From NCBI RefSeq assembly GCF_000426285.1, contig NZ_AUFB01000004.1:62001-126000 (forward strand): 64,000 nt of DNA. Reading direction: 5' to 3'. The translations under genes were made by a program, and so were the position numbers. Under the pieces are notes generated by a model, which did not search any database, was not told the origin of the DNA, and saw only the letters and a list, made by a program, of their open reading frames with translations. Source of the stretch: Rhizobium leucaenae USDA 9039 (GTDB taxonomy: Bacteria; Pseudomonadota; Alphaproteobacteria; Rhizobiales; Rhizobiaceae). Shown here one piece after another: positions 38,934-47,424 of the stretch. Position 1 is the stretch's first letter, and each line of letters begins with the position of its first letter.

Positions 38934-39332
38934 TCAAGCCGTTTTTACGGCCTCTGGCTCGTTGGCCAAGGCCCGGTCGGCGGCGTCGTAATGCTCCTGC
39001 CGGATGTGGCCTTTGATCATGCCGAAGGCGAGCGTCAGCACCGCGACATCGTCCGAAAAACCGATAACAGCGAAGAAATCCGGAATGATATCGACCGGCA
39101 TGACGAAATAGCCGAGCGCCGCTAGCAGAATGCCGCGGACGCGCGTCGGCGTCTGCGGATCGAGCGCGCAATAGAAAGCGGCGACGACATCGCGGGAAAA
39201 CGGGATATACCGTGCTGCCTTGCGTAAGGTCGGCCAGAACTTGCTGCGCACCGACTTTTCCTGCCGTTCTTGTGTCTCTTCGTCACCAGGCATCAGGATT
39301 TCCCCGTACTTGATGTCATCCATTCCACTCAT
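38934..39332 (-). CDS. YkvA/DUF1232 family protein
   Basis: A 132-residue protein. KAARYIPFSRDVVAAFYCALDPQTPTRVRGILLAALGYFVMPVDIIPDF is the DUF1232 signature, and the DxIPDF motif lies in a hydrophobic region likely to contact the membrane. Members are small proteins of unknown role. It has no close same-strand partner. Confidence 0.92.
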   Translation of the reverse strand: MSGMDDIKYGEILMPGDEETQERQEKSVRSKFWPTLRKAARYIPFSRDVVAAFYCALDPQTPTRVRGILLAALGYFVMPVDIIPDFFAVIGFSDDVAVLTLAFGMIKGHIRQEHYDAADRALANEPEAVKTA

Positions 39333-39391
39333 CCCTTGTCGGAAGCCCTTTTCTGGACCGCATCAAACATATGGTGATCGGCCCCTGCGAT

Positions 39392-39697
39392 TCAATCGGC
39401 GCGCCGGGCCGCGGCCTTTTCCATTGCCTTGGCGAGCTTGATGTCCTGTTCCGTCAGTCCGCCGGCGTCATGGGTCGTCAGTTTCACGTCGACCCGGGAA
39501 TAGACGTTGAACCATTCGGGATGATGATTGAACTTCTCCGCCGCCAACGCCGCTTCGGTCATGAAGCCAAAAGCTTCGATAAAATTGCGGAATTTGAAGC
39601 TCTTCGACATCGAGAGGCGGTCGGCCGCCAATGTCCAGCCGCTAAGGCCAGCCAGATTTTCATCGATTGCCGCCGGTTCCAGCTTCTCGTATTTCAT
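39392..39697 (-). CDS. phhB: Pterin-4-alpha-carbinolamine dehydratase
   Basis: A 101-residue enzyme that dehydrates 4a-hydroxytetrahydrobiopterin for recycling after aromatic hydroxylation. The fingerprint [53 protein letters not shown] contains the catalytic HHPEW. The start [11 protein letters not shown] gives the normal length; upstream in-frame codons run antisense through the phosphatase gene. It is divergent from the phosphatase gene, 36 bases apart. Confidence 0.95.
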   Translation of the reverse strand: MKYEKLEPAAIDENLAGLSGWTLAADRLSMSKSFKFRNFIEAFGFMTEAALAAEKFNHHPEWFNVYSRVDVKLTTHDAGGLTEQDIKLAKAMEKAAARRAD

Positions 39698-39733
39698 AGC
39701 AAGATCACTCCTCTCTATCGATCGAACGATACT

Positions 39734-40216
39734 ATGGCCCGTCACAGAATTCTGTTTGTTTGCGCCGGAAATATCTGCCGCTCCCCGCTTGCCGAAGGCA
39801 TTTTCCGGCATCTTGCGAACGAAGCTGGGCGAAGCTCCGAGTTCGAGATCGATTCGGCCGGCACCGGCGACTGGCATCATGGCGAAAGGCCGGACCGCCG
39901 CTCCGTGCAAATGGCGTCAGGCCACGGCGTCGATATTTCCGCTCAACACGCACGCCGCATCGAGACAGCCGATTTTCATCGGTTCGACCTGATCCTGGCA
40001 ATGGATCAAGACAATTTGACGAATTTGCGCAAGATCGCGCCTACCGATGTACTCGGCAAGCTGCACCTCTTCAACGCCTTCACGCTAGGCAGCCCCAAAG
40101 ACATTCCGGACCCCTATTATGGAGGCCATGAGGACTTTGAAGCGGTCTATACCATGCTCTTGGCTGGCTGCAGAGCGTTGTTGCCCATCGCGGGAAAAGC
40201 GCTGCGAGCCTCATGA
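39734..40216 (+). CDS. Low-molecular-weight protein-tyrosine phosphatase
   Basis: A 160-residue phosphatase. The P-loop is [17 protein letters not shown] (CX5R) near residue 10; the general-acid aspartate lies in [15 protein letters not shown]. These enzymes dephosphorylate protein tyrosines and in some bacteria regulate polysaccharide export. The last 70 bases overlap the convergent thpR gene. Confidence 0.95.
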   Translation: MARHRILFVCAGNICRSPLAEGIFRHLANEAGRSSEFEIDSAGTGDWHHGERPDRRSVQMASGHGVDISAQHARRIETADFHRFDLILAMDQDNLTNLRKIAPTDVLGKLHLFNAFTLGSPKDIPDPYYGGHEDFEAVYTMLLAGCRALLPIAGKALRAS

Positions 40217-40743
40217 AGCGGGAAGATCTCTTCGGTGAGGTAGGGACCGCCGCCGACCGATTCGCGCGACGACAGCAGCACGAAGCGTCCTACCGTGAAC
40301 GGCGCGGTATAGAAGTTACCGCGACCGGAGAGATAGTGCACGACATCATCGACACGCGACGACTTCAGCCGCGCGAGCGTGACATGCGGTGTGAACTTGC
40401 GCGGGTCCGGCGGCAGGCCGATGCGCTGGCAGATGCGCTCGATTTCGCCCTGCAACGCGTACATATCGGGCGCCTGGGTGACGCCCGCCCAGACCGAATG
40501 CGGTTTCTTCGAACCGAAGGAACCGATGCCTTCCAGCCGGAGCTGGAATTCCGGCCGGTCGATGCGGTCCAGTCGCTCGACGATTTCATCGGCGGTACGA
40601 CCGTCGACATCGCCGATAAAACGCAAAGTGATGTGATAATTTTCAACGTCGATCCACCGGGCTCCGGGAAGACCGCCGCGCAACAACGAAAGGCTCATGG
40701 CCGCGTTGCGCGGAATTTCGAGGGCGGTAAAAAGTCTCGGCAT
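40147..40743 (-). CDS. thpR: RNA 2',3'-cyclic phosphodiesterase (LigT-like)
   Basis: A 198-residue 2H-phosphoesterase. The two catalytic HxT motifs are YHITLRFIGD (about residue 43) and PHVTLARLK (about 128). These enzymes hydrolyse 2',3'-cyclic phosphates in RNA and have in-vitro 2'-5' ligase activity. The start MPRLFTALEIP is the family form; an ATG 45 bases upstream is rejected. Its 3' end overlaps the phosphatase gene by 70 bases on the opposite strand. Confidence 0.94.
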   Translation of the reverse strand: MPRLFTALEIPRNAAMSLSLLRGGLPGARWIDVENYHITLRFIGDVDGRTADEIVERLDRIDRPEFQLRLEGIGSFGSKKPHSVWAGVTQAPDMYALQGEIERICQRIGLPPDPRKFTPHVTLARLKSSRVDDVVHYLSGRGNFYTAPFTVGRFVLLSSRESVGGGPYLTEEIFPLHEARSAFPAMGNNALQPAKSMV

Positions 40744-40811
40744 AACGAGCACTCCCCGAATCTCTTGCAGATAACAGCAGGGAATCATGCAATTGCAGCC
40801 GGTGCAAGCTC

Positions 40812-41462
40812 CTATTTCGCGTGTGCGACAATCGTCCCAATGAAACTCGTCGCTGCGGGTTGAAAGCGTTGCACCATCACATCGATACCCTGCGGGTTCG
40901 GATGCATACCGTCGTTCAATTGTAAGTCCGCATGCGTCGCGACGCCATCGAGAAAAAATGGATAGAGCGGCAGTTGATACTTGTCGGCAAGCCGCTTGTA
41001 GATCGGGTTGAACTTGGCTGCATAGTCCGGACCCATGTTCGGCGGCGCCAGCATTCCGGCGAGCAGGATGGGAATGTTGCGCTCCTTAAGCCGGCCGATG
41101 ATGGCGTCGAGGTTCTTTTCCGTCTGTTCCGGCGGAATGCCGCGCAATGCGTCGTTGGCGCCGAGTTCGAGGATCACGCCGTCGGTTCCATCCGGCACCG
41201 ACCAGTCGACGCGCGACAGGCCGCCGGAGCTGGTATCGCCGGATACCCCGGCATCGGCAATCGCTACATCCAGCCCCTTGGCTTTCAGCGCCGCCTCCAG
41301 CCTGGCGGGAAATCCACCGCCGGGCGGCAGTTGATAACCGGCCATCAGGCTGTCGCCGAGGCCGACCAATTGGATCGTCCGTGCATCGGCCGCACCCGCA
41401 GCGCCAAACAAAAGACCGAAAGCAATGACAGCGAAGTGAAACGCGACAACTTTAAAACCCAT
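40812..41462 (-). CDS. SGNH-type arylesterase/thioesterase (TesA-like)
   Basis: A 216-residue predicted periplasmic hydrolase. Signal peptide MGFKVVAFHFAVIAFGLLFGAAGAADA; then block I GLGDSLMAGYQLP with the nucleophile serine, GGDTSSGGLSRVDW-like region with Gly, block III ELGANDALRG, and block V DGMHPNPQG with Asp and His. This matches the E. coli TesA/esterase family. It is divergent from an ABC-transporter gene, as tesA is from ybbA in E. coli, with 74 bases between starts. Confidence 0.92.
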   Translation of the reverse strand: MGFKVVAFHFAVIAFGLLFGAAGAADARTIQLVGLGDSLMAGYQLPPGGGFPARLEAALKAKGLDVAIADAGVSGDTSSGGLSRVDWSVPDGTDGVILELGANDALRGIPPEQTEKNLDAIIGRLKERNIPILLAGMLAPPNMGPDYAAKFNPIYKRLADKYQLPLYPFFLDGVATHADLQLNDGMHPNPQGIDVMVQRFQPAATSFIGTIVAHAK

Positions 41463-41536
41463 GATCCATTCCCTAAATTCGCCGTAAGGGCCAAATCGCG
41501 CCCGCCACGGTCTCTGACGTATATAGGGCGTTCGCA

Positions 41537-42247
41537 TTGGCAAAAACCATCATCGAGCTGAAGAAGGCGGATTTGACGCTCGGCAACGCTGCCGCCTCTG
41601 TCCATGTATTGAAAGGCATCGATCTCACCGTTGCCGAAGGCGAATCCGTCGGCATCGTCGGCCCCTCCGGTTCCGGCAAGTCGACCTTGCTGATGGTGCT
41701 GGCCGGCCTTGAAAAGCTCGACAGCGGCGAACTCTTGATCCGCGACACGCCCTTGCATAGCCTCAGCGAAGACCGCGTCGCCGATTTTCGCGGCCGCAAC
41801 ATCGGCATCGTCTTTCAGTCCTTCCATCTCATCGCCAACATGACCGCGCTGGAAAATGTCGCCGTGCCGCTGGAGCTCGCCAATGTCCGCGATGCCTTCG
41901 ACATTGCCCGACGCGAATTGCAGGCAGTGGGTTTGGGCGAGCGGCTGAGCCATTATCCGGGCCAGCTTTCAGGCGGCGAACAGCAGCGCGTGGCGATCGC
42001 CCGCGCGCTTGCCCCGTCACCAGCCCTGTTGATCGCCGACGAGCCGACAGGCAATCTCGATACCGATACCGGCCGGCAGATCGCCGACCTGCTTTTCGCT
42101 GAGCAGGCCGAGCGCGGCACAACGCTGCTGCTCGTCACCCATGACCCGGCGCTTGCCGCCCGCTGCTCCCGCCAGATCCACGTTCGCTCCGGCGAAATCG
42201 AGGGCGACAGCGCCCGCGCACGGACCAATCAGGCGGCAATGGCATGA
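41537..42247 (+). CDS. ABC transporter ATP-binding protein (YbbA-like)
   Basis: A 236-residue ATPase. Walker A is GPSGSGKSTLLMVLAGL, the signature YPGQLSGGEQQRVAIARAL, Walker B LLIADEPTGNLDTDTG and the H-loop LLVTHDPALAARC. The gene starts with TTG at 41537; no better ATG is nearby. It overlaps the next gene as ATGA. With the permease it resembles the YbbAP pair and MacB/LolCDE-type machines that act in the cell envelope. Confidence 0.93.
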   Translation: MAKTIIELKKADLTLGNAAASVHVLKGIDLTVAEGESVGIVGPSGSGKSTLLMVLAGLEKLDSGELLIRDTPLHSLSEDRVADFRGRNIGIVFQSFHLIANMTALENVAVPLELANVRDAFDIARRELQAVGLGERLSHYPGQLSGGEQQRVAIARALAPSPALLIADEPTGNLDTDTGRQIADLLFAEQAERGTTLLLVTHDPALAARCSRQIHVRSGEIEGDSARARTNQAAMA

Positions 42248-44790
42248 CTGCCGCGGGAGCGCGTCTGACGCTTGCCTTTCGCCTGGCGCTGCGTGAACTG
42301 CGCGGCGGTCTCGGCGGCTTCTATATTTTCCTCGCCTGCATCGCCCTCGGCACCGGCGCGATTGCGGCCGTCAACTCGGTCTCGCGCTCGATCACCGACG
42401 CGATTTCGACTCAAGGTCAGTCACTGCTTGCCGGCGACGTCCGCTTCGAACTCAACAATCGCGAGGCGACGCCGGGCGAACTGGCCTACCTCAACAGCCT
42501 CGGCCAGCTCTCCCGATCCACCGGCCTGCGCTCGATGGCGCGCCTGCCCGACGGTTCCGATCAGGCGCTGGTCGAAGTCAAGGCGGTCGACGGCGCCTAC
42601 CCGCTCTACGGCACCTTCGAGGCCGATCCGGATCAGCCGCTATCGACGCTGCTCGCGGCAAAGGACGGAACCTATGGCGCCGTCGCCGCGCCTCTGCTGC
42701 TGGAACGACTGAACCTCAAGATCGGCAGCGAGCTGCTGCTCGGCAACGCCAGGCTCCGAATCACCGGCACGGTGAAAACCGAGCCGGATTCGGTATCGGA
42801 AGGTTTTGGCTTTGCACCGCGATTGCTTACCAGCCGGGACGCGTTGGTCGCCTCGGGCCTGATCACGACCGGAAGTCTCGTCGAGCAGGTCTACAAGATC
42901 CGCATGGACGATCCCGCCAGCGGCCTGAACAACATCGCCGCCCGTGCCAATACGGCTTTCCCGCAGGCCGGCTGGTCGGTCCGAACGAGCGACCGGGCAG
43001 CGCCCGCGCTTGCCGACAACATCACCCGCTTCTCGCAATTCCTGACCCTGGTCGGGCTGACGGCGCTCATCGTCGGCGGCGTCGGCGTCGCCAATGCCGT
43101 GCGCGCCTTTCTCGATTCCAAACGCACCACCATCGCCACGTTCAAATGCCTCGGCGCACCGGCTTTGGTCGTGGTGATGATCTACCTGATCCAGATCGCC
43201 CTGATTGCGTTGGCCGGCATCGCCGTCGGTCTCGTGCTCGGCGCCATCACGCCATTGCTCGCCTCGCAGTTCATGGCCGAATTTCTGCCGATCTCGACCG
43301 CGCCGCGACTTTATCCCGGTCCGCTGACGCTGGCAGCGCTTTTCGGCCTGCTGACGACGCTGGCCTTTGCCATTCTGCCGCTTGGCCATGCCCGCGAAGT
43401 GCCGGCGACGGCGCTGTTCCGGGAGCAAGGCTTCGAGGCCCGCCGCCTCCCAAGCTGGCCCTACCTGCTCACCGCCGGTCTGCTGATGGCGGCACTTTCG
43501 GCGCTTGCGATCTTCACCGCCTATGACCGCTTCATCGCGGTCGTCTTCGTCATCTCGATCGCCGTCGCCTTCGTCGTGCTGCGCGCTGTCGCCGCCCTGC
43601 TGTCCTGGCTTGCCCGTCGTAGCCCGCGCGTCCATTCGCCGGCGCTGCGATTGGCGATCGGCAACATCCACCGGCCCGGCGCGCTCACCGCCTCCGTCGT
43701 CCTCTCGCTCGGTCTCGGCCTCGCACTCCTGGTAACCTTGACGCTCATCGACGGCAATATGCGCCACGAACTCACCGGGCGCATGAGTGAACAGGCGCCG
43801 AACTTCTTCTTCGTCGACATCCAGGGCTCGGAGCTCGACGGCTTCCGTAAGGTCGTGCAGGCGCAGGCGCCGCAGGGCAAGCTCGTCGAAGTGCCGATGC
43901 TGCGCGGCCGCATCGTCGCCTTCAATGGCGAGGATGTGAGCAAGAGGAAAGTGCCACCGGCCGGCCAGTGGGTATTGCGCGGCGACCGCGGCATTACCTA
44001 TGCCGACAGTATCCCGGAGAACGCCGCCCTGACCGAAGGGCAGTGGTGGGGCAAGGATTACAGCGGCGAGCCGCTGGTCTCCTTCTCCGACGAAGAAGGC
44101 AAGGCGCTCGGGCTGAAGCTCGGCGACACCGTGACCGTCAACGTGCTCGGCCGCAACCTGACGGCCAAGATCGCCAGCTTCCGCAAGATCCAGTGGCAGT
44201 CGCTGTCCATCAATTTCGTCATGATCTTTTCGCCCAATACCTTCAAGGGCGCGCCGCATACCTGGCTCGCAACCCTCACCGACCCCAGCGCGACGTCGGC
44301 GCAGGAAGCCGCGATCCTGAAGAATGTCACGAACACCTATCCGACGATCACCAGTGTCCGCGTCAAGGATGCGCTCGATATCGTCAACACGCTGGTCGGC
44401 CAGCTTGCCGCCGCCATCCGCGCCGCGGCGTCCGTGGCGCTCATCGCATCCGTGCTGGTTCTTGCGGGCGCGCTCGCAGCCGGAAATCGCGCACGCACGC
44501 ATGACGCGGTCGTGCTGAAGACCCTCGGCGCGACGCGAGCCATGCTGATCCGCGCCTTCAGCTACGAATATCTGATGCTGGGTGCAGCGACCGCCGTCTT
44601 TGCATTGCTCGCCGGTTCCGTTGCAGCCTGGTACATCGTCAGCCGCATCATGCACCTGCCGTCGACCTTTCTTCCCGACGTCGCTTTCTCGACCCTCATC
44701 ATCGCACTGCTGCTGACGGTCGGGATCGGGTTGATCGGCACCTGGCGCATTCTCGGCCAGAAGGCCGCGCCGGTCCTGCGTGAACTCTGA
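42244..44790 (+). CDS. FtsX-like ABC permease (YbbP-like)
   Basis: An 848-residue inner-membrane permease. One N-terminal helix precedes a large periplasmic domain (about residues 45-250); a helix cluster FLTLVGLTALIVGGVGVANAVRAFLDSKRTTIATFKCLGA with the FtsX core follows, then a second periplasmic part and a final FtsX core (TVLVLAGALAAGNRARTHDAVVLKTLGATRAMLIRAF). About ten helices in all. Partner of the preceding ATPase, with coupled translation. Such permeases usually move energy to the periplasm rather than transport solutes; the substrate is unknown. Confidence 0.92.
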   Translation: MTAAGARLTLAFRLALRELRGGLGGFYIFLACIALGTGAIAAVNSVSRSITDAISTQGQSLLAGDVRFELNNREATPGELAYLNSLGQLSRSTGLRSMARLPDGSDQALVEVKAVDGAYPLYGTFEADPDQPLSTLLAAKDGTYGAVAAPLLLERLNLKIGSELLLGNARLRITGTVKTEPDSVSEGFGFAPRLLTSRDALVASGLITTGSLVEQVYKIRMDDPASGLNNIAARANTAFPQAGWSVRTSDRAAPALADNITRFSQFLTLVGLTALIVGGVGVANAVRAFLDSKRTTIATFKCLGAPALVVVMIYLIQIALIALAGIAVGLVLGAITPLLASQFMAEFLPISTAPRLYPGPLTLAALFGLLTTLAFAILPLGHAREVPATALFREQGFEARRLPSWPYLLTAGLLMAALSALAIFTAYDRFIAVVFVISIAVAFVVLRAVAALLSWLARRSPRVHSPALRLAIGNIHRPGALTASVVLSLGLGLALLVTLTLIDGNMRHELTGRMSEQAPNFFFVDIQGSELDGFRKVVQAQAPQGKLVEVPMLRGRIVAFNGEDVSKRKVPPAGQWVLRGDRGITYADSIPENAALTEGQWWGKDYSGEPLVSFSDEEGKALGLKLGDTVTVNVLGRNLTAKIASFRKIQWQSLSINFVMIFSPNTFKGAPHTWLATLTDPSATSAQEAAILKNVTNTYPTITSVRVKDALDIVNTLVGQLAAAIRAAASVALIASVLVLAGALAAGNRARTHDAVVLKTLGATRAMLIRAFSYEYLMLGAATAVFALLAGSVAAWYIVSRIMHLPSTFLPDVAFSTLIIALLLTVGIGLIGTWRILGQKAAPVLREL

Positions 44791-44911
44791 GCGCATAACA
44801 CCATGGGTTTTCGGAAAGGCCGGTCCGCAGCCAAGGCTGCCTGGGCGTTAACCGAGCACCCCGAAATTGCTCGATATTACGCCGATTTAACCCTGCTGCC
44901 CCCGCTTAGCC

Positions 44912-44940
44912 CTTGTGCATAGGGCGTGAAAGCCTCATAT
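44912..44940 (+). promoter_or_regulatory. Promoter of the Bax inhibitor-1 gene
   Basis: CTTGTG (44912-44917), a 17-base spacer and TCATAT (44935-44940) match the alphaproteobacterial housekeeping pattern. It would place the transcript start at about 44947, at the left end of the structured leader. Confidence 0.6.
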
Positions 44941-44944
44941 TCTG

Positions 44945-45020
44945 TGCAGGCATGCTGGAGCTCCGCAGCGGCGCCTGGGACCAAAGTGCCCGACACGCTA
45001 CTCACATCGGAGCTTGAAAG
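44945..45020 (+). ncRNA. ybhL-type leader RNA
   Basis: The outer stem AGCTCCG (44959-44965) pairs with CGGAGCT (45008-45014); an inner arm GCAGCG and a small GGGAC/GTCCC-like loop lie within. It ends just ahead of the GAAAGAGG site and start codon of the Bax inhibitor-1 (YbhL) gene. Position, length of about 70 bases and structure match the ybhL RNA motif described in alphaproteobacteria upstream of ybhL homologues. Its ligand and mechanism are unknown. Confidence 0.65.
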
Positions 45021-45028
45021 AGGAAAAC

Positions 45029-45772
45029 ATGGCTGACTTCCGCAATTACCAAAACCGGGCGCCCCAGAGCGGTGCGCAGACCGGTGCGATGATAGATGAG
45101 GGCCTTCGAGCTTATATGCTCAAGGTCTATAACCTGATGGCGCTGGGTCTGGCGATCACGGGTTTGGCCGCCTACTTCGCATTCACGCTCGCCTTCGCTG
45201 ACGGGCAGCTCACAGCTTTCGGTCAGGCGATCTATCTGAGCCCGCTGCGCTGGGTCGTCATCCTCGCTCCCTTGGCGATGGTGTTCTTCCTAAGCTTCAG
45301 GATCAATAACATGAGCGTTGCCGCCGCGACGACCACCTTCTGGGTCTATGCCGCGTTGGTGGGCCTGTCGCTGTCATCGATCTTCATCATCTACACCGGC
45401 CAGAGCGTCGTGCAGACCTTCTTCGTGACCGCCGCCTCCTTCGGCGCGCTTTCGCTGTTCGGCTACACGACGAAGCGTAACCTGTCCGCGATGGGCTCGT
45501 TCATGATGATGGGTCTTTTCGGCCTGATCATCGCCATGCTCGTCAACATTTTCCTGCATTCGTCCGCCCTGCAGTTCGCCATCTCGGCGATCGGCGTGCT
45601 GATCTTCGCAGGCCTGACCGCGTGGGATACGCAGCGGATCAAGGAAATGTACTATGAAGCCGACGACGTTGCCGTTGCTGGCCGCAAGGCGATCATGGGC
45701 GCGCTGACGCTTTACCTTGACTTCATCAACCTGTTCATGTTCCTGCTGCAATTCATGGGCAACCGCAAATAA
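45029..45772 (+). CDS. Bax inhibitor-1/YccA (YbhL) family protein
   Basis: A 247-residue inner-membrane protein with seven hydrophobic segments. The start MADFRNYQNRAPQSG is followed by MIDEGLRAYMLKVYNLMALGLAITG and the later LTAWDTQRIKEMYYEAD segment, the BI-1 signature with the C-terminal aspartates. The family includes calcium-leak channels; its role in bacteria is not settled. GAAAGAGG precedes the start, and a strong terminator follows. Leader and promoter suggest a single-gene unit. Confidence 0.94.
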   Translation: MADFRNYQNRAPQSGAQTGAMIDEGLRAYMLKVYNLMALGLAITGLAAYFAFTLAFADGQLTAFGQAIYLSPLRWVVILAPLAMVFFLSFRINNMSVAAATTTFWVYAALVGLSLSSIFIIYTGQSVVQTFFVTAASFGALSLFGYTTKRNLSAMGSFMMMGLFGLIIAMLVNIFLHSSALQFAISAIGVLIFAGLTAWDTQRIKEMYYEADDVAVAGRKAIMGALTLYLDFINLFMFLLQFMGNRK

Positions 45773-45797
45773 TTGCTGCGACATGAATGAACCTTCG

Positions 45798-45821
45798 AAA
45801 AGGCGGCTCCGGCCGCCTTTT
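45798..45821 (+). terminator. Intrinsic terminator after Bax inhibitor-1 gene
   Basis: A 10-base stem from AAAAGGCGGC and GCCGCCTTTT with a four-base loop, 25 bases past the stop, ending in TTTT. Confidence 0.85.
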
Positions 45822-45893
45822 CTGTTTGCCTTGTAGCTTCACACGCGGCTTTATACCTGCGTCTTGGAATCGCAGATCAGGCAATAAACGCAG

Positions 45894-46451
45894 ATGTCCT
45901 TCCGCCTTCGCAACGCCACATCAGCCGACCTTCCCTTCATCACCGCCATTTATCGCGACTCCGTTTTGAACGGCACCGCAAGCTATGAGATCGTCCCGCC
46001 GGGTGAAGAGGAGATGGCCGGCCGCTTCCAGGCGATCCGCGACAAAGGTTACCCCTATATCGCCGCTGAAGGCGAAGACGGCGCTTTCCTGGGCTATGCC
46101 TATGCCTCCGCGTTCCGCACGCGGCCGGCCTATCGCTGGATGGTGGAGGATTCGATCTATCTCGCGCCGGAAGCGCGCGGTCGCGGCGTCGGCAAAGCGC
46201 TGCTGGCAGCTTTGGTGGAAACCTGCCAGACCCTCGGCTTCCGCCAGATGATCGCCGTCATTGGCGGTGCCCACCCGGCCTCCGTCGCCCTCCACCGCGC
46301 CGCCGGTTTTACGGAGACGGGCCTGTTGAAAGGCACCGGCTACAAGCACGGCCGCTGGCTCGATACGATGCTGATGCAGAAGCCGCTGGGCGAAGGCGCG
46401 GAAACGGATCCGGATCCATCGGTCTATCCGGGGACTTTGTTTGAGGGATAA
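45894..46451 (+). CDS. GNAT acetyltransferase (phosphinothricin-acetyltransferase-like)
   Basis: A 185-residue acetyltransferase. FRLRNATSADLPFITAIYRDSVLNGTASYEI and APEARGRGVGKALLAALVETCQTLGFRQMIAVIGG carry the PAT/Bar-type signatures and the acetyl-CoA binding motif; HRAAGFTETGLLKGTGYKHGRWLDT is the typical C-terminal segment. Members acetylate glutamate-like analogues or other amino groups; the real substrate is uncertain. Confidence 0.92.
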   Translation: MSFRLRNATSADLPFITAIYRDSVLNGTASYEIVPPGEEEMAGRFQAIRDKGYPYIAAEGEDGAFLGYAYASAFRTRPAYRWMVEDSIYLAPEARGRGVGKALLAALVETCQTLGFRQMIAVIGGAHPASVALHRAAGFTETGLLKGTGYKHGRWLDTMLMQKPLGEGAETDPDPSVYPGTLFEG

Positions 46452-46460
46452 TATTGCCTT

Positions 46461-46536
46461 TACCTTCGCCCCGGCGGGGAGAAGGTCGCGCTCCTGAGTT
46501 TATCGAAGGGGCGCGGGTTGAGGGGGCGTTACCGGG
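46461..46536. repeat. RIME-like palindromic repeat, copy 1
   Basis: Contains GGCGGGGAGAAGG and GCGCTCCTGAGTTTATCGAA, ending GGGGGCGTTACCGG. The GAGTTTATCGA module recurs inverted at 54650. Located between the GNAT and DUF2794 genes. Probably a rhizobial intergenic mosaic element. Confidence 0.55.
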
Positions 46537-46589
46537 AAATCTTCATTTATTCAAAATTAGGTGAGGGTCAAAGCCCCATCCTTCGAGTA

Positions 46590-46659
46590 TGCCGCGCCCC
46601 TCATCCGACCTCCCGAGCTTGTCGAGGGGCGGGCCACCTTCTCCCCGAGGGAAGAAGGA
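46590..46659. repeat. RIME-like palindromic repeat, copy 2
   Basis: GCCCCTCATCCGACCTCCC, CTTGTCGAGGGGCGGG and CACCTTCTCCCCGAGGG follow in order. It is related to the first copy and to the longer element at 54540, in inverted order, immediately before the DUF2794 stop codon. Confidence 0.55.
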
Positions 46660-46665
46660 ACAACG

Positions 46666-47070
46666 CTACTTCTCCACCAGCTTGAGCTGCTTATCGAAAA
46701 CCTTCAGCACCTGGTTCAGGTCGTGGCCACGCTTCAGGATCATGCCGTTGATATTGATCACGGAAAAGGCGCCCTGCTTGGCGCCCTGCTTTGGGTTTTT
46801 CTCGATACGGAAGAGCGGCAGCTCGCCTGCCCGCTTGAAGACCGAGAAAACCGCCTTTTCCCTGAGATGGTCGATGGCGTAGTCGCGCCATTCGCCTTCG
46901 CCGACCATGCGGCCGTAGATCCACAGAATGGCGTCCAGCTCCCTGCGATGGAAGGTCACCGGCAGCGGGTCCTTGCTCTGTTTGTATTCTCTGAGATCAA
47001 CGACGACGGAAGAAGTGGTGTCGACGGAACGGCTTTCGCCGTGTCGCAATTCCGGCTGATCAGTCATCAA
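46666..47070 (-). CDS. DUF2794 protein
   Basis: A 134-residue soluble protein. VVVDLREYKQSKDPLPVTFHRRELDAILWIYGRMVGEGEWRDYAIDHLREKAVFSVFKR and PKQGAKQGAFSVININGMILKRGHDL match the alphaproteobacterial DUF2794 family. Its function is unknown. The start has a second methionine adjacent (MM); either may be used. Confidence 0.88.
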   Translation of the reverse strand: MMTDQPELRHGESRSVDTTSSVVVDLREYKQSKDPLPVTFHRRELDAILWIYGRMVGEGEWRDYAIDHLREKAVFSVFKRAGELPLFRIEKNPKQGAKQGAFSVININGMILKRGHDLNQVLKVFDKQLKLVEK

Positions 47071-47424
47071 TCCCCCAGGGGTTGTGTCATGACAAGAAGA
47101 TGACAGTTTGCCTCAGCCACACCAAATTGCAAGACCAAGAGCCACTCACAATTTCTTGCGCTTCAAGGAAAGCATCTTGGGGCCGCCGTATTTCAGTCAA
47201 AACGACGCCCCATTTACCGGAACTATAGGGCTCGGTTTGGTGCCGCCGCGCCAAACCGAGCCCGGTCGGGGGCGTGTCGACCGAACCCCAGCCCCGAATG
47301 CGCCCTCGCCGGGCACCTCCTCTTTTCGGCGCCAGCCGAAATAGAGACCTTTTCGGCGCCAGCCGAAATAGAGAACTTACGGCGCCAGCCGAAGCCGCAA
47401 ACTTCGACTTCTGTCGAATGCAGG
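47071..47424. other. Gene-free stretch between DUF2794 and DUF1223 genes
   Basis: About 350 bases. Open frames here are shadows or run through the repeat hairpins. It includes the DUF2794 promoter region and, next to DUF1223, the tandem 27-base hairpin repeats (separate entry). Nothing else is seen. Confidence 0.4.
47323..47402. repeat. Tandem 27-bp repeat of small hairpins
   Basis: Two near-identical 27-base units (47323-47349 and 47350-47376) and a partial third. Each contains TTTCGGC-GCCA-GCCGAAA, a perfect seven-base stem with a four-base loop, followed by ATAGAGA in the first two. It lies just downstream of the DUF1223 stop on its transcript, and may act as terminator or RNA-stability element. 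Confidence 0.6.

Noticed and set aside
38770..38991. Plus-strand open frame near the YkvA-type gene with a GGAGGA-like site.
   Set aside because: It runs antisense into the YkvA-type gene and shows no domain-like pattern.
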